From contig CP141140.1 of the NCBI GenBank assembly GCA_035235625.1, positions 10,560,685-10,624,684 on the forward strand: 64,000 nt of DNA. The letters are read 5' to 3'. This stretch comes from Saururus chinensis (taxonomy: Eukaryota; Streptophyta; Magnoliopsida; Piperales; Saururaceae). Positions 53,999 to 64,000 of the stretch are shown here, one piece after another. A program made the translations under genes and the position numbers. The notes beneath the pieces are model-generated. The model ran no database searches, was not told where the DNA came from, and saw only the letters and a list, made by a program, of their open reading frames with translations. Each line of letters opens with the position of its first letter. Within the stretch, counting starts at the first letter, position 1.

Positions 53999-56900
53999 AT
54001 GGAAACCGTTGCCTTCTCTAATGTCAGTTCTCGCCATTTCCATAAGACATCTCTCCCCTCAAATGGGGGAAGCCTCGGCAGCCCAAACTTGGCCAAGAAA
54101 CCCGCAATTTCTCCCAAGCTTTCCTCCTCTTGGACGGGTTCCAGCCTGTCGTTAAGTTCTTCCTCAAGAAATCACTTCACGGTGAGCTCATCACTTGGTT
54201 CTTCTCTCTCTCTCCCTCTCTCTCTCATACAAAAAAATAGCTTGGATTGTAAGTGGTCTGAAATGATGACTTAATGGTTTCGGTGATAGTGAAGAAGCTT
54301 ATCCGTTTTCTCGTCTTTCGTTGCATCTATTTTCTGGGTTTCTGTCATTGTTGGTTCTTAGAGACAATTATGGGCTTGGGTTTTATCCACAAGTCGGGGC
54401 GTGACCATGGAAACGCGTGGGGTGGTGAAGGCGGAAATGTTCGGGCAATTGACCAGTGGCCTGGAAGCAGCATGGAGCAAGCTCAAAGGAGAAGGTCAGT
54501 TGTTTTGCAACCGCTTTTTTTATATGTTAGAATGACAGTTCAGAGATGATGTGGTTTAAACATCAGTGATGATTTACTATGAGCGTATAGGAGTAATATA
54601 TCTATTTAGTCTCAGTTATTTCCTAAGCTATGTTTGTTCTACAAAACTTGATTGTGCATCTGAATTCCTGATGAACAAAGAGATTTAACTTGACTTTGAG
54701 CAGCACCAATCTTTCTGGGAGATATCAAAATGGGGATAGTTTGCGTACTTAAAGAGTACAACAACTTGATACCCATTCCAGATTTAATCTTTGTTTGTTT
54801 TTTTATAACATGGGAACTCAAATGATTCTTGAAGCTTAAGAAAGTTTGGAAACCAGAACTAACCCCTTAGATTTGCTACATGAAGAGGAGGAATCGAACT
54901 TGGTTTTACAATCTTTAAGATTTCAACGATGTATGGTTTTATTCCATTTTTGTTTAACTAATTTGGACTTTTTTATTGTAAAATTACTGCTTTTAGATGT
55001 TTTAACCAAGGAGAATATTGTTGAGCCAATGCGTGAGATCCGGAGAGCTCTTTTAGAAGCAGATGTGAGTTTACAGCATTCGAATTTTTACTTCTCACCA
55101 AGCCCAAAAAAAATTCCTTGACTCTTTGCATGCTTTTGGTGATACTTCAGTACCAATGATTTCCATCACCTGTTTGTAGGTAAGTCTGCCAGTTGTGAGA
55201 AGATTTGTACAGGCGGTAAGCGATCAGGCAGTTGGAACAGGTCTTATCAGAGGAGTGAGGCCTGACCAGCAGCTGGTGAAGGTTAGTTTATCTCCTTAAC
55301 TTTGTGGACCGTATAATTGCATTGGTTAGATTGATTCCTGCAACTATAGATACAAATACAATTGCAAAATCAAATAGAGATTACCCTCAAGACTGAGCTA
55401 GAATTTACTCTGGAGGTGGCAGTTCAAGTGAAGTATTATACATTCTTATACTATCTAAATTTGTTTATGAATTTCTTTAAAGCCTGTCTGGCACTTTGCA
55501 GATTGTGCATGATGAACTGGTGAAACTGATGGGAGGAGAAGTGTCTGAATTGGTTTTTTCAAAATCCGGTCCCACCATAATTTTGCTGGCAGGTCTTCAA
55601 GGAGTGGGGAAGACCACAGTCTGTGCGAAGTTGGCCTTCTACCTTAAGAAACTGGTAAGATGCAACAGCTTAATTAAATTCTGTTGCAATGCATCAGACT
55701 TCATCTTTAACTCTCTGATGACTGAACCTGGTGCAGGGAAAAAGTTGCATGCTGGTTGCTGCCGATGTGTACAGACCTGCTGCAATTGATCAGCTTGATA
55801 TACTCGGTGAACAGGTAATGCAATATTTACTTATTCTAAATGCTATTTGGATGGTTCTATTGAAGCCATAGTTCCTACTAAATAATTTTTGGTTCATAGA
55901 ACATTATAGGGATTTCCTATGGTATATATATCCTTAAACAGTTATAAAATACACCGTCATTCCTTAAATCAACATAGAATTTTTATGCTGCATGTATCAT
56001 GTTTGGTACAGTTGATAAGCAACACATCAATCGCAATCAACAAATCCTTTCTCTCTAAGTGAATTAATTGTTAGGAATTATTTATAAATTTAAGAATTAC
56101 AAGATTTTGGTTTTATGGCAAGCCTGGGGACCCAAAGTCTAAGATTTAGCTGATCTAAATATGGGTTTGAGGAAAATATTGCATGAATTAGACTGTACAA
56201 GTAGCTGGCTATTGATATTCTGAACATAGGTCCTTCATATAATTTGCTTTTTTGTTTTCCTTGATGGTTGGCTTCTTCCTGGGTTTTGGATATTCCGATT
56301 GAAGTTAATCAAGGTTTGCCAGCCTTTGACTGTAATTTCCATTTGATGCTCACATAGCTTGTTACAGGTGGGCGTGCCTGTTTACACAGCAGGAACTGAT
56401 ATAAAGCCTGCAGAAATAGCTAGACAAGGTTTGCAAGAAGCCAAAAAGAATAAGACTGATGTGGTGATAGTGGACACTGCTGGAAGGCTTCAGGTTTGAG
56501 GAAAAATGTCACTTTCTATATATATGGTTTGCTTATTCTTGTTTTTATTATTCTCAAAGAAATTTCATTATGCAAAATCCCTGTACCGTTTGTAAATTGA
56601 AATTCTAAGTTTCTCGACAATAAATTGTGTGCTTCCTAATTTATATTTAGCACATCTTTTCCTATTTTATCAGATAGACAAAGCAATGATGGACGAATTG
56701 AAAGAAGTAAAGAAAGCAGTGAATCCAACAGAAGTTTTGCTTGTTGTGGATGCAATGACTGGCCAAGAAGCTGCAGGTATTTTAAGGAGGTTTTTGGAAG
56801 TTTTTTTTGTTCCAAACAATGCCTTTTTTCATATTCCTTTAATGGATCTGAGCAGCATTAGTCACATCATTCAATCTTGAAATTGGTATCACTGGTGCAA

Positions 56901-58729
56901 TACTAACAAAGTTGGATGGGGACTCAAGAGGAGGTGCAGCTTTGAGTGTTAGAGAGGTATAGCTATCAAAGCACTTAAGCATTTCTCTATGTATTTATAA
57001 TGTGTGATTTTTTTGGTAGTTATATGTGCATCTCTGAGTCTTAACTGTTTACCTTGGTAGATATGGTAGGGAATAGTTCTATCTAAAATCCTAATTATGG
57101 ATACAGGATAAAAGTGGTATGACACACACTGAATCGTTGTTGCTTTTAGGTTCTTCTATTGGTTTGTAAAAAAATTAAAGGTGTGGAAAACAGGTATCAG
57201 GAAAGCCAATCAAGCTTGTGGGACGTGGAGAACGCATGGAAGACCTTGAACCTTTCTACCCTGATCGCATGGCTGGTCGTATTTTGGGTATGGGAGATGT
57301 TCTGACCTTCGTGGAGAAGGCACAAGAAGTTGTGAGTTCAAAAAGTTCATTTGGCTTCGCAAAAGTTGGATTCTTATGTCAAAATTGATATATTTTTTGT
57401 ATACTGACCTTGCATAGATGCGCCAAGAAGATGCTGAAGACCTACAAAAGAAGATAATGAGTGCAAAGTTTGACTTCAATGACTTCCTAAAGCAGACTCG
57501 TGCTGTTGCACAGATGGGCTCCATGACCCGGGTAATTGGAATGATTCCCGGCATGAACAAGGTACACATTGTATTTCTTGACACCAGGATAGAAACCGAA
57601 TCTTCTAAAAGCTTTAGCTGTTACCCAACAATGAGTATCAATTAAACCAGTACATGCATCATGTAACACTTCTAAATATGAGTTGTCACTGGCCTTATTA
57701 GTTTAGGACACTAGCAAGAAACCTTTACCTTGGTCTTCATTTGATCCAGTACTGAGAATTTTGGGCGATGGTCAATCAATGCTGGATAGTGGTAGGTCAA
57801 CGACTTGTGTAACAGTTTGTGAGAACGATTTTAAAATGCTAATTGCGAATGCAATTGTTAACCGCTGTCAAGACTCAAGACGAGTAAATCGCTTTTCTCT
57901 AAAGATTCATTTTGCGAACAATGACATTATTGTTTGATGCTCATAACAAAAAAGAAGAATTATGGCCACTTCTTCGCTCACAAAATGGTCTAATAATTTT
58001 CCGTTGGTAAGTGATAGAGATTAGTGACTCAATATATCTTCTATATAGGTGACACCTGCGCAAATTCGTGAAGCAGAAAAAAGCTTAATGATCATGGAAG
58101 CAATGATTGAAGCAATGACTCCTGGTTAGACTAAAATAATTTACTTCAGGAGGAACTTGATTGCTCTATGTTCAGAATTGAAGGGCAAATGTACATATTT
58201 GAATGGAACTTTTTTGGACCAGCCCACCTATTTTTTTTTCTAAACCTCAATTTGCAGAGGAAAGAGAAAAACCAGAACTGTTGGCAGAGTCACCGACAAG
58301 AAGGAAGAGGGTTGCAATGGATTCTGGAAAAACCGAGCAGCAGGTATGAAACTGTGATGTTCAAATGCTGCATTGACTTTTGTTGATCCTCACTTAATGG
58401 TATGTGAAACTGTTTCAGGTTAGCCAACTTGTAGCTCAGCTGTTCCAAATGCGAGTTCGGATGAAGAACTTGATGGGAGCCATGGAAGGGGGTTCAATCC
58501 CTGCTTTGAGCAATCTTGAGGAGGCACTTAAAGAAGACCAAAAGGTTTCTTTTATCATTTCATTTTAGGCTCTTATTTGTTTTGGTTTTTACTCAAGTTG
58601 TAGTCCAATTGTCTTATTTAGGCACCTCCCGGTACTGCAAGGAGGAGGAGGAGAGCCGAGTCACGGAGGCAATTCGTAGATTCAGCAGCAGGTCGGCCGG
58701 GCCCTCGAGGTTTTGGGAGCCAATCTTGA
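53999..58729 (+). CDS. cpSRP54: Chloroplast signal recognition particle 54 kDa GTPase (cpSRP54)
   Basis: Fifteen exons: 53999–54181, 54362–54494, 54997–55064, 55180–55281, 55502–55654, 55737–55814, 56368–56493, 56674–56776, 56856–56956, 57194–57331, 57418–57561, 58049–58124, 58258–58343, 58419–58544, 58622–58729. All phases close to give 574 residues. A Ser-rich transit peptide is followed by the N domain, the GTPase domain with GLQGVGKTT (193–201), DTAGRLQ (275–281) and TKLDG (333–337), and a Met-rich M domain ([34 protein letters not shown]). The C-terminal tail [16 protein letters not shown] holds the basic motif that binds cpSRP43. With cpSRP43, cpFtsY and ALB3 it delivers light-harvesting proteins to thylakoids, and it also acts on chloroplast ribosomes. 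The ATG at 53999 starts METVAF, matching the family N-terminus. Confidence 0.97.
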
Positions 58730-59080
58730 ATGCGAAGGAAAACGCTGCTCAACAGTTCCAATCAAAACGGCATAGCAGCGATGGACTTTTGTTTACAAAT
58801 TCTTTAATTCAGATCTGATGATTTAAATATTAACATTGTTTGTATAAAAGTCATGCGACGTTATTGTCTATTTATCTTAGTGAATGCAGAGACATCGAGC
58901 AGATGCACATTTTCATTTTACAATTGAAGTAAAATCTCCACGTCAAAAAAAAAAAAAAAATCTTACGCCATCGACATAAAGAATGTAATCAAAATTAAAT
59001 GCTCTTCTGAGCTTTTGATCTGATCTCTATGCAAACACAGTACTTACTGACGAGCCTGAGAGAGTATTTCAACAAAGTAG
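58730..59080. other. Convergent 3′ spacer
   Basis: This 351-bp interval separates the stop codons of two converging genes and presumably holds both 3′ UTRs. A 16–17-base A run lies near 58945–58961. No other feature is seen. Confidence 0.5.
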
Positions 59081-59478
59081 TCAGGCTCCTGTATTTTTCA
59101 ACTTCTTGGACGCCACAAAAATTGCTGCAGCCGCGGCCACAACCACCCCGGAAATGATGAGTGCCGATTTCCATGATTGCATCACGTCGTCCCTCTCTGC
59201 ATCTGCTTCCTCCTAAATATTCAACAAGTAACAAAACAAGCATGTCTCAAAATCACAGCGCAGATCATCTACCAAAAACATGAAAACATGGTGGAAGCAG
59301 AAAAGACCAGAACAAGAACTAAAAAAACCTCAACATGCTCGGATGCAGCGATATCGGCAGCTATGGGATCCACGGGAAAGTTATCCGGCTTGGTGGGGTG
59401 CAATTCTCCTTCCAAGTCTGCAGCAGGAAACGTGGATTCCGATTGGAGGGTCTCGTCAATTGACACAGGCGAAGCCAT
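59081..59478 (-). CDS. Small tail-anchored-type membrane protein, unrecognised
   Basis: Two exons (59478–59329 and 59212–59081) give 93 residues. I do not recognise the family. The N-terminal two thirds are acidic and hydrophilic (MASPVSIDETLQSESTFPAA, then HPTKPDNFPVDPIAADIAAS). A charged EEADAERDD stretch leads into a single hydrophobic segment at about 66–85 (SALIISGVVVAAAAAIFVAS), followed by KKLKNTGA. One C-terminal membrane segment with a short basic tail is the layout of tail-anchored proteins of mitochondrial or plastid outer membranes. The donor (GAG|GTTTTTTT) is unusual, but the phase is clean and the acceptor (TATTTAG) good. The gene converges with cpSRP54. It is probably real because both exons show ordinary coding composition; the function is unknown. 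Confidence 0.65.
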
Positions 59479-60709
59479 GCCGGAGGTTAAACCGAGTAGA
59501 TGATACCAACTGAGATTGAATTTGAGATGGGGAGGAGAGCAGTCGTGCCTTCTTAAGAATGTCGCAGCTGGTTTTGGCCCATGGAGGCGGGCGTGGGGAC
59601 AAGTGTGGGAAGAGGAGGATTCTGAAACTTTCTTTTCTTGGTTCCCTCTCACTCTTCCTTACTCCCAGATTATTGGCTGCACGTAACCGTCGGAAATCTG
59701 AACTAACTTTCATTCTGCCAGGTTTCTGACCACTTTAGCCCTCTTGACAGGGCTTATGTTCTGTCCAGGCTTTCCCGCATGTTATTATTTTTTTATCAAA
59801 AGCCTCGTGTCTCATTTACGAGAAGAAAATTGAAGCAAAAAAGTGTACGATCAAAATGTATGCCTTTATATGACCCAAGTCACCTCGTTTCGTTGTTAGA
59901 AGTAAATTGGTCTGCAGCTGATTGTTGGCTTATTTCCTTCAAGAAATATTTACATTGGAAGATCTTTTTAACTGGATCACTCTTCAGCTGCTCAACTCAT
60001 GGCGTTTGTGATCTGCTGATGTTGGAGGAACTCGTGTAAAATAACTTCACACATATTTACTGCCTGATGAGGGAGACCTAACACCACCAGTCGGGGGGTT
60101 TGCCATCCCTTTATCGGTGGAATTAATGATCTTTCTTAAAGCCAAATGGGTTTTGCAAAATTAGCTTTGTATCATCAATCCCGAATTCACTTCATCTTTT
60201 TTCCTTTATCCCTTTAGACAAAACCAGTGTACCTCGTTCCTGAACCCAAAATCGATCTGATACAAACAGGTCAAATATACTAATAACTAATTAATTAAGC
60301 ATCCTAAACGACTAAGGTTTGATCAAAACTAGAGCTTTGGCTTTTATATGCCTTAAAAAGGGTTTAGCTACAAAAATAAAGAGATTGCATGCTATTGGAT
60401 AGCTACGAAGCATCTTCCACGTGGCATCGTATATCTTTTTTCAACGCTAATTAGACACTTCCTTTCAGTCATGTAAAAACATGTTGGCGTGATCTTAATT
60501 CTGCATGCTAAAAACTCAAAACATCCGAAAAAAAATGATGATTCGGTAGAGAACACTTCGACCATAGCATTTTTTTTAATAAGAACAGACCATTTGCGTC
60601 CGGCCAATATGAAAATAAATTTGTCGGTGCATGAGAAAGGATTCATAAAGTCTGAGTGGATTTGATGTTTCTCTGACGGGCTCAAAGAAAATTCAGAACA
60701 GCTTCGAAG
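59479..60709. other. Intergenic region with two gene ends
   Basis: The first 250 bp are the likely leader and promoter of the minus-strand tail-anchored gene, and the last few hundred bp are the likely 3′ UTR of the IF1-domain gene. Short open frames show no motifs. Confidence 0.45.
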
Positions 60710-63700
60710 TCAGTCAACAACCTCTTCAGGTTTCTTGGATCTAGATTTCAGGTACCAACCCAAACCAGCAGCAATCGTTATTGCTCCAGCCAGAACGGCA
60801 TAGTTTCTTTCCTTGTTTGTTGAAACACCCTCCGTTGCAGAAGAGGGATCGCTAGGTTTCACATCACCAGTTGTTGTACCTGCTGTAGTAGTAACAGGTT
60901 CTTCAGGCTTATAGCCCTGAAAATAGCATTAAATGGTGAGACAAATGTACACAAATTATATAATAAAATCACAACTGCAAACCAACCCAAGACTCCCTGT
61001 GCAAGGTGCATGAATATGTACTCCTGATTATGACAATGTACCAACTGAATAGAGTTGTTCCCGCTACCAATTCAGACATTACCAAATAAACACAGGTGGA
61101 CTTGTCCATATTGGTTTTCTAGGGATGCATGAAGCTGCTTTTTCTCTAAAGTTAACCAGATGGTATTATCTTAAGAAGGAAATGAGTAGGAAAATTACAG
61201 TCCTGACAATAGCAAGCCGTTTGCAATTGGGTTGAAAGCACGGTGATAATTAAGAAGAATGACCCACTGATTCACTTAAGCTCTACAGATGGAGAAAAAG
61301 AATGCAGTGTGTCACTGTACCTTGCGTGCAAGCTTCTCCAGTTTCTCTTGCTCAATTTTCTGAAGCAGAAGAAAAAATATGATCAATGCAAGTCATCTAA
61401 GAGCCAAAATGAAAAAGAATGCTGAGAAGGAATTATATTGCGCAGACTTCAGCAATGCTATTTGAAACAAATTTAGAAGCAATCAAACAATTATTAGCAA
61501 TCTCAAAAAATCTAGTATAGCTATTATTTCATGGGACAACATAAATTCAATGCCTTAAACAATGCAGCATGTTTCAACCCAAAGCTACACAGTGTAGAAG
61601 CAGTTTAAAAGCAAAAAAATCTAGCACTCACTAAATCTCCTTTCAATAGCTTCGCATTGGTAGGATTCGGACTCTTCCAATACAAAGATAAGAAACGAAT
61701 CTAGTCTGATCAACTATTTGTTCTGATTATACTAAAAATTGCAACAATATAACAAAATTATTATAATTAGAAATCTGACAAGCTATTTATCATTATAAAA
61801 ATTACAACAATACTCTAACCAAATTATCATAATTAGAAATAGCATAAGAGACAATGAAGCAACAAATATAAGCACTTTGATCATGTGCTTATCTTGAACT
61901 ATTTGACGTATGAAATCTACTTGCTTGCATGAGGAACAATATTCTGATGCACATAAAGAGACGACAGTTTGAAGCATTCTATAATGGTAGTATTCTTTAA
62001 TTATTCTCAGAAGTACCCTAAATTAAGTAAAGGGCTTGTTGCATAAAAAAATAGGAAATAACTTAGATTTGTTAGAAGTGTGTTGCTCTTTTTTGTCTAA
62101 GTATTGTCTTTACTATCTCTTACAGAAGAGTTGGCACAAGACAGGCTAGAGTGGTGGCGCAGGATCCATGTCAGTGACATCAAATTGTTGGGAAAAGGCT
62201 TTTTTTATTATGATTATAATTTAGTATTGTATTTCTATTCATGAGGGGTCAACTAGTCATTTATGATAAACATAGAGTCTTTCATGTCAGTTAGGCATCT
62301 CAATCTCTTTATTAGCAGCTCATTGGGTTCTCTTGTATTATTACCATTCATTATTTTTATCAATAAAGTACATCTTCATCTTTTCCAAAAACCCTAGCAC
62401 TCTCAATTCTATCATGGTATCGGGAGCTCAGGGAGTTTGATTCGTCCATGCGCATTAGTCTGCTTGTCTGCAAGTCTTTCTCTGCAATTTTTTTTTTAAG
62501 GGAGAGGGAGGGACACTTTGAGAAGAGGTGAAACAGGTATGCCTGTGTTTGAGTACTCTAAGAAAAGAGGCTTTTCAGGTTAAAAGTTTTGTTCTTGTCT
62601 GCATCTACTGTTTGGAGGTGATTGTTTCTGTGTCCCCCTCCTTTTTGGATTTTTCAGATCAGTTCCAGCATTGCTTCACGCTCACTAAAGTAAAGAGTAT
62701 TATAGTCTTTTATGTTGGTTAGGCGACTTGATCTCTTTATTAGCTTCTGATCGAGTTTTTCCATATTTTTACCATTCTTTAATTTCATCAATAGATTACA
62801 TCTTCTTCTTCTGCAAAAAACCTAGCATCACAATTCCATCAAGATTAAATTTTAAATTTCTCATATATGGATGACAAGACCAACCATAACTGGCCATGTT
62901 TTTTTTTCTCATAAAATAGAATAAATTTGTTTTTTTATACGTGTAAGAGTTCAATGTCTTCTCGAAAGTAACCTCGCTCATTATAGTGAATCATAACACC
63001 ATCAATCATCCCAATCCTAACTTCATATACGTAACGCTGTAGGAGACCTCCAAAAGGGTAAAAGTCCAACAACTAGGCAATAAATTATGAGGACACCTAG
63101 TGAGTGCAAACAACGCGCTGTGCCTGTGCTGACAGATATCAGATATGACGGTTGTCAGATCCTCCTCTCCCCCTCCCCCCATCTTATTCTCCTACACTGT
63201 CGAGGAAGCCCAGGTGGGGCTGAATGTTTCCGCCAGGGCAGGACGGGGGCTAGGTCCAGCCAAGCGCCCTCTGACTGCTGGCCGCCGGTGCACAGAAAAG
63301 CTAGTCTAAGCTTAGTTTATTTCCATAAATTATGTAGAAAATCAAAATTTTTAAGGTTTAAAAGTAACTTTCTGATCAACATTTCTGAGCAAATTTCTGA
63401 ACAACGAACCAAAGCGAGCACACTGATTTAACAGGAATCAAATAACAAGCAGGGAAATACACGCGGAGATCTCTAGCAACAACGTGCAAGCCAAGCACGG
63501 ACGAAAACACAGATCAGAAGATTACAATAACGTAATTCAGAAACTAGAAAATGGCTGAGAATCCAATGCTCAACCTCAAACACTGAAAAAAAAATCTCGA
63601 CACACAAATCCCTAACAAATACACAATAATCAATTCCAGAAAGTAGGAAATGCATCAAACCGCGCAAGAAGAAGATGAGGAAGAACAAATACAAGTACAG

Positions 63701-63832
63701 AATCATAAAATGTAGGAATGAGAAATGGACCTTGATGTAAACATTTTCAGCTGCTTTCTCTTCCTCGCCGAGAACTTTTCCGCCGCTCGAGAGCCTTCGA
63801 GAGATGTACCTTGCTGCAACTCTCGCCGCCAT
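60710..63832 (-). CDS. IF1-domain mitochondrial protein with C-terminal membrane segment
   Basis: Three exons (63832–63731, 61359–61321, 60916–60710) join in phase to 115 residues. A short basic targeting-like N-terminus (MAARVAARYISRRL) is followed by GKVLGEEEKAAENVYIK and KIEQEKLEKLARK, the same core as IF1. Unlike classical IF1, the protein continues through a Thr/Ser/Pro-rich linker to NYAVLAGAITIAAGLGWYL, a probable membrane segment at about 86–103, and a basic/acidic end KSRSKKPEEVVD. This matches the plant group of Arabidopsis At2g27730, described as a second IF1-like protein and also reported in complex I preparations. The presence of the IF1 core is seen; inhibition of ATPase is inferred. 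Intron 1 (2.4 kb) contains an LTR remnant and a GC-rich patch. Confidence 0.9.
62186..62841 (+). mobile_element. Copia-type LTR with tRNA-Met binding site, miniature remnant
   Basis: A first LTR-like segment (about 62186–62414) ends CTCTCAATTCTATCA and is directly followed by TGGTATCGGGAGCTC (62415 onward), a close match to the TGGTATCAGAGC primer binding site for initiator tRNA-Met used by plant Copia elements. The 3′ 150 bp of the segment (…TTAGGCATCTCAATCTCTTT…) are repeated in direct orientation at about 62690–62841 (…TTAGGCGACTTGATCTCTTT… CAATTCCATCA). The whole is only ~650 bp and has no gag-pol, so it is a TRIM-like or internally deleted element. It lies in intron 1 of the minus-strand IF1-domain gene, in antisense orientation. 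The left end and target duplication are uncertain. Confidence 0.7.
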
Positions 63833-64000
63833 CCCCCCGATTCCGGCAAATCAAAGCCTCCAAATTCACCGGCAAATGATCAGCTCCTCCAATTTCTCTC
63901 TTTGAGCTCAAGTTCACCTGCAGAGTTTTCACTCTTTCTATTCAACCGTATATATCCCTGTAAACCCTAGTGCGAAATTCACCGACACGTGGGTTAAAAT
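63833..64000 (-). promoter_or_regulatory. Leader and promoter side of the IF1-domain gene
   Basis: Sequence immediately upstream of the minus-strand ATG. A TATA-like word (TATATA in reverse near 63949–63954) lies about 120 bp upstream, suitable for a start site near 63920. The window ends before more can be seen. Confidence 0.4.

Overview
This is nuclear DNA from a flowering plant. The evidence is spliced genes with GT–AG introns, plant-only families (chloroplast SRP54, VAMP727, SAUR, FANTASTIC FOUR) and an AT-rich background full of MITEs, solo LTRs and hAT-like elements. The GC-rich first exon of the acyltransferase gene would suit a monocot or an early-diverging angiosperm, but the species cannot be fixed from the window. 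No bacterial, organellar or viral gene was seen, nor any intact transposase or gag-pol gene.

Ten protein genes are supported, and exon borders were placed by hand so that reading phases close. In order: a BAHD/condensation-fold-like acyltransferase (5.3–7.3 kb, +); a SAUR gene (14.3–14.7 kb, −); ribonuclease H2 subunit A (25.2–28.7 kb, −); a FAF-like gene (30.1–30.9 kb, +); the R-SNARE VAMP727 (34.4–36.5 kb, −); an AMMECR1-domain gene (41.6–45.8 kb, −); mitochondrial ATPase inhibitor IF1 (48.4–50.2 kb, +); chloroplast SRP54 in 15 exons (54.0–58.7 kb, +); a small unrecognised tail-anchored-type protein (59.1–59.5 kb, −); and a second IF1-domain protein with a C-terminal membrane segment (60.7–63.8 kb, −). 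They are housekeeping or signalling genes with no operon-like logic. RNase H2A and the FAF-like gene diverge from a GC-rich 1.3-kb spacer. cpSRP54 and the tail-anchored gene converge.

The left part (1–25 kb) is repeat-dominated and holds the most unusual structures. A 619-bp solo LTR with a perfect 5-bp target duplication sits inside a ~63-bp tandem array (3.4–4.6 kb). A pair of inverted ~1.7-kb hAT-like elements faces across a 158-bp spacer, with a 308-bp element nested in one arm (9.0–12.9 kb). A foldback element lies at 16.5–17.2 kb and a 541-bp hAT-like element with a perfect 8-bp duplication at 17.7–18.3 kb. A Stowaway-like MITE at 18.3–24.7 kb is split by a ~2.9-kb LTR-like unit, which is itself split by an inverted ~3.3-kb copy of the same unit. 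The right part has smaller elements between genes: Stowaway-like MITEs, a 1.2-kb hAT-like element at 51.1–52.3 kb, and a Copia-type LTR/primer-binding-site remnant in an intron at 62.2–62.8 kb.

No wholly new molecular system was found. The best leads are the long inverted repeats as possible small-RNA sources, the pair of IF1-type genes within 15 kb, and the unrecognised tail-anchored protein.
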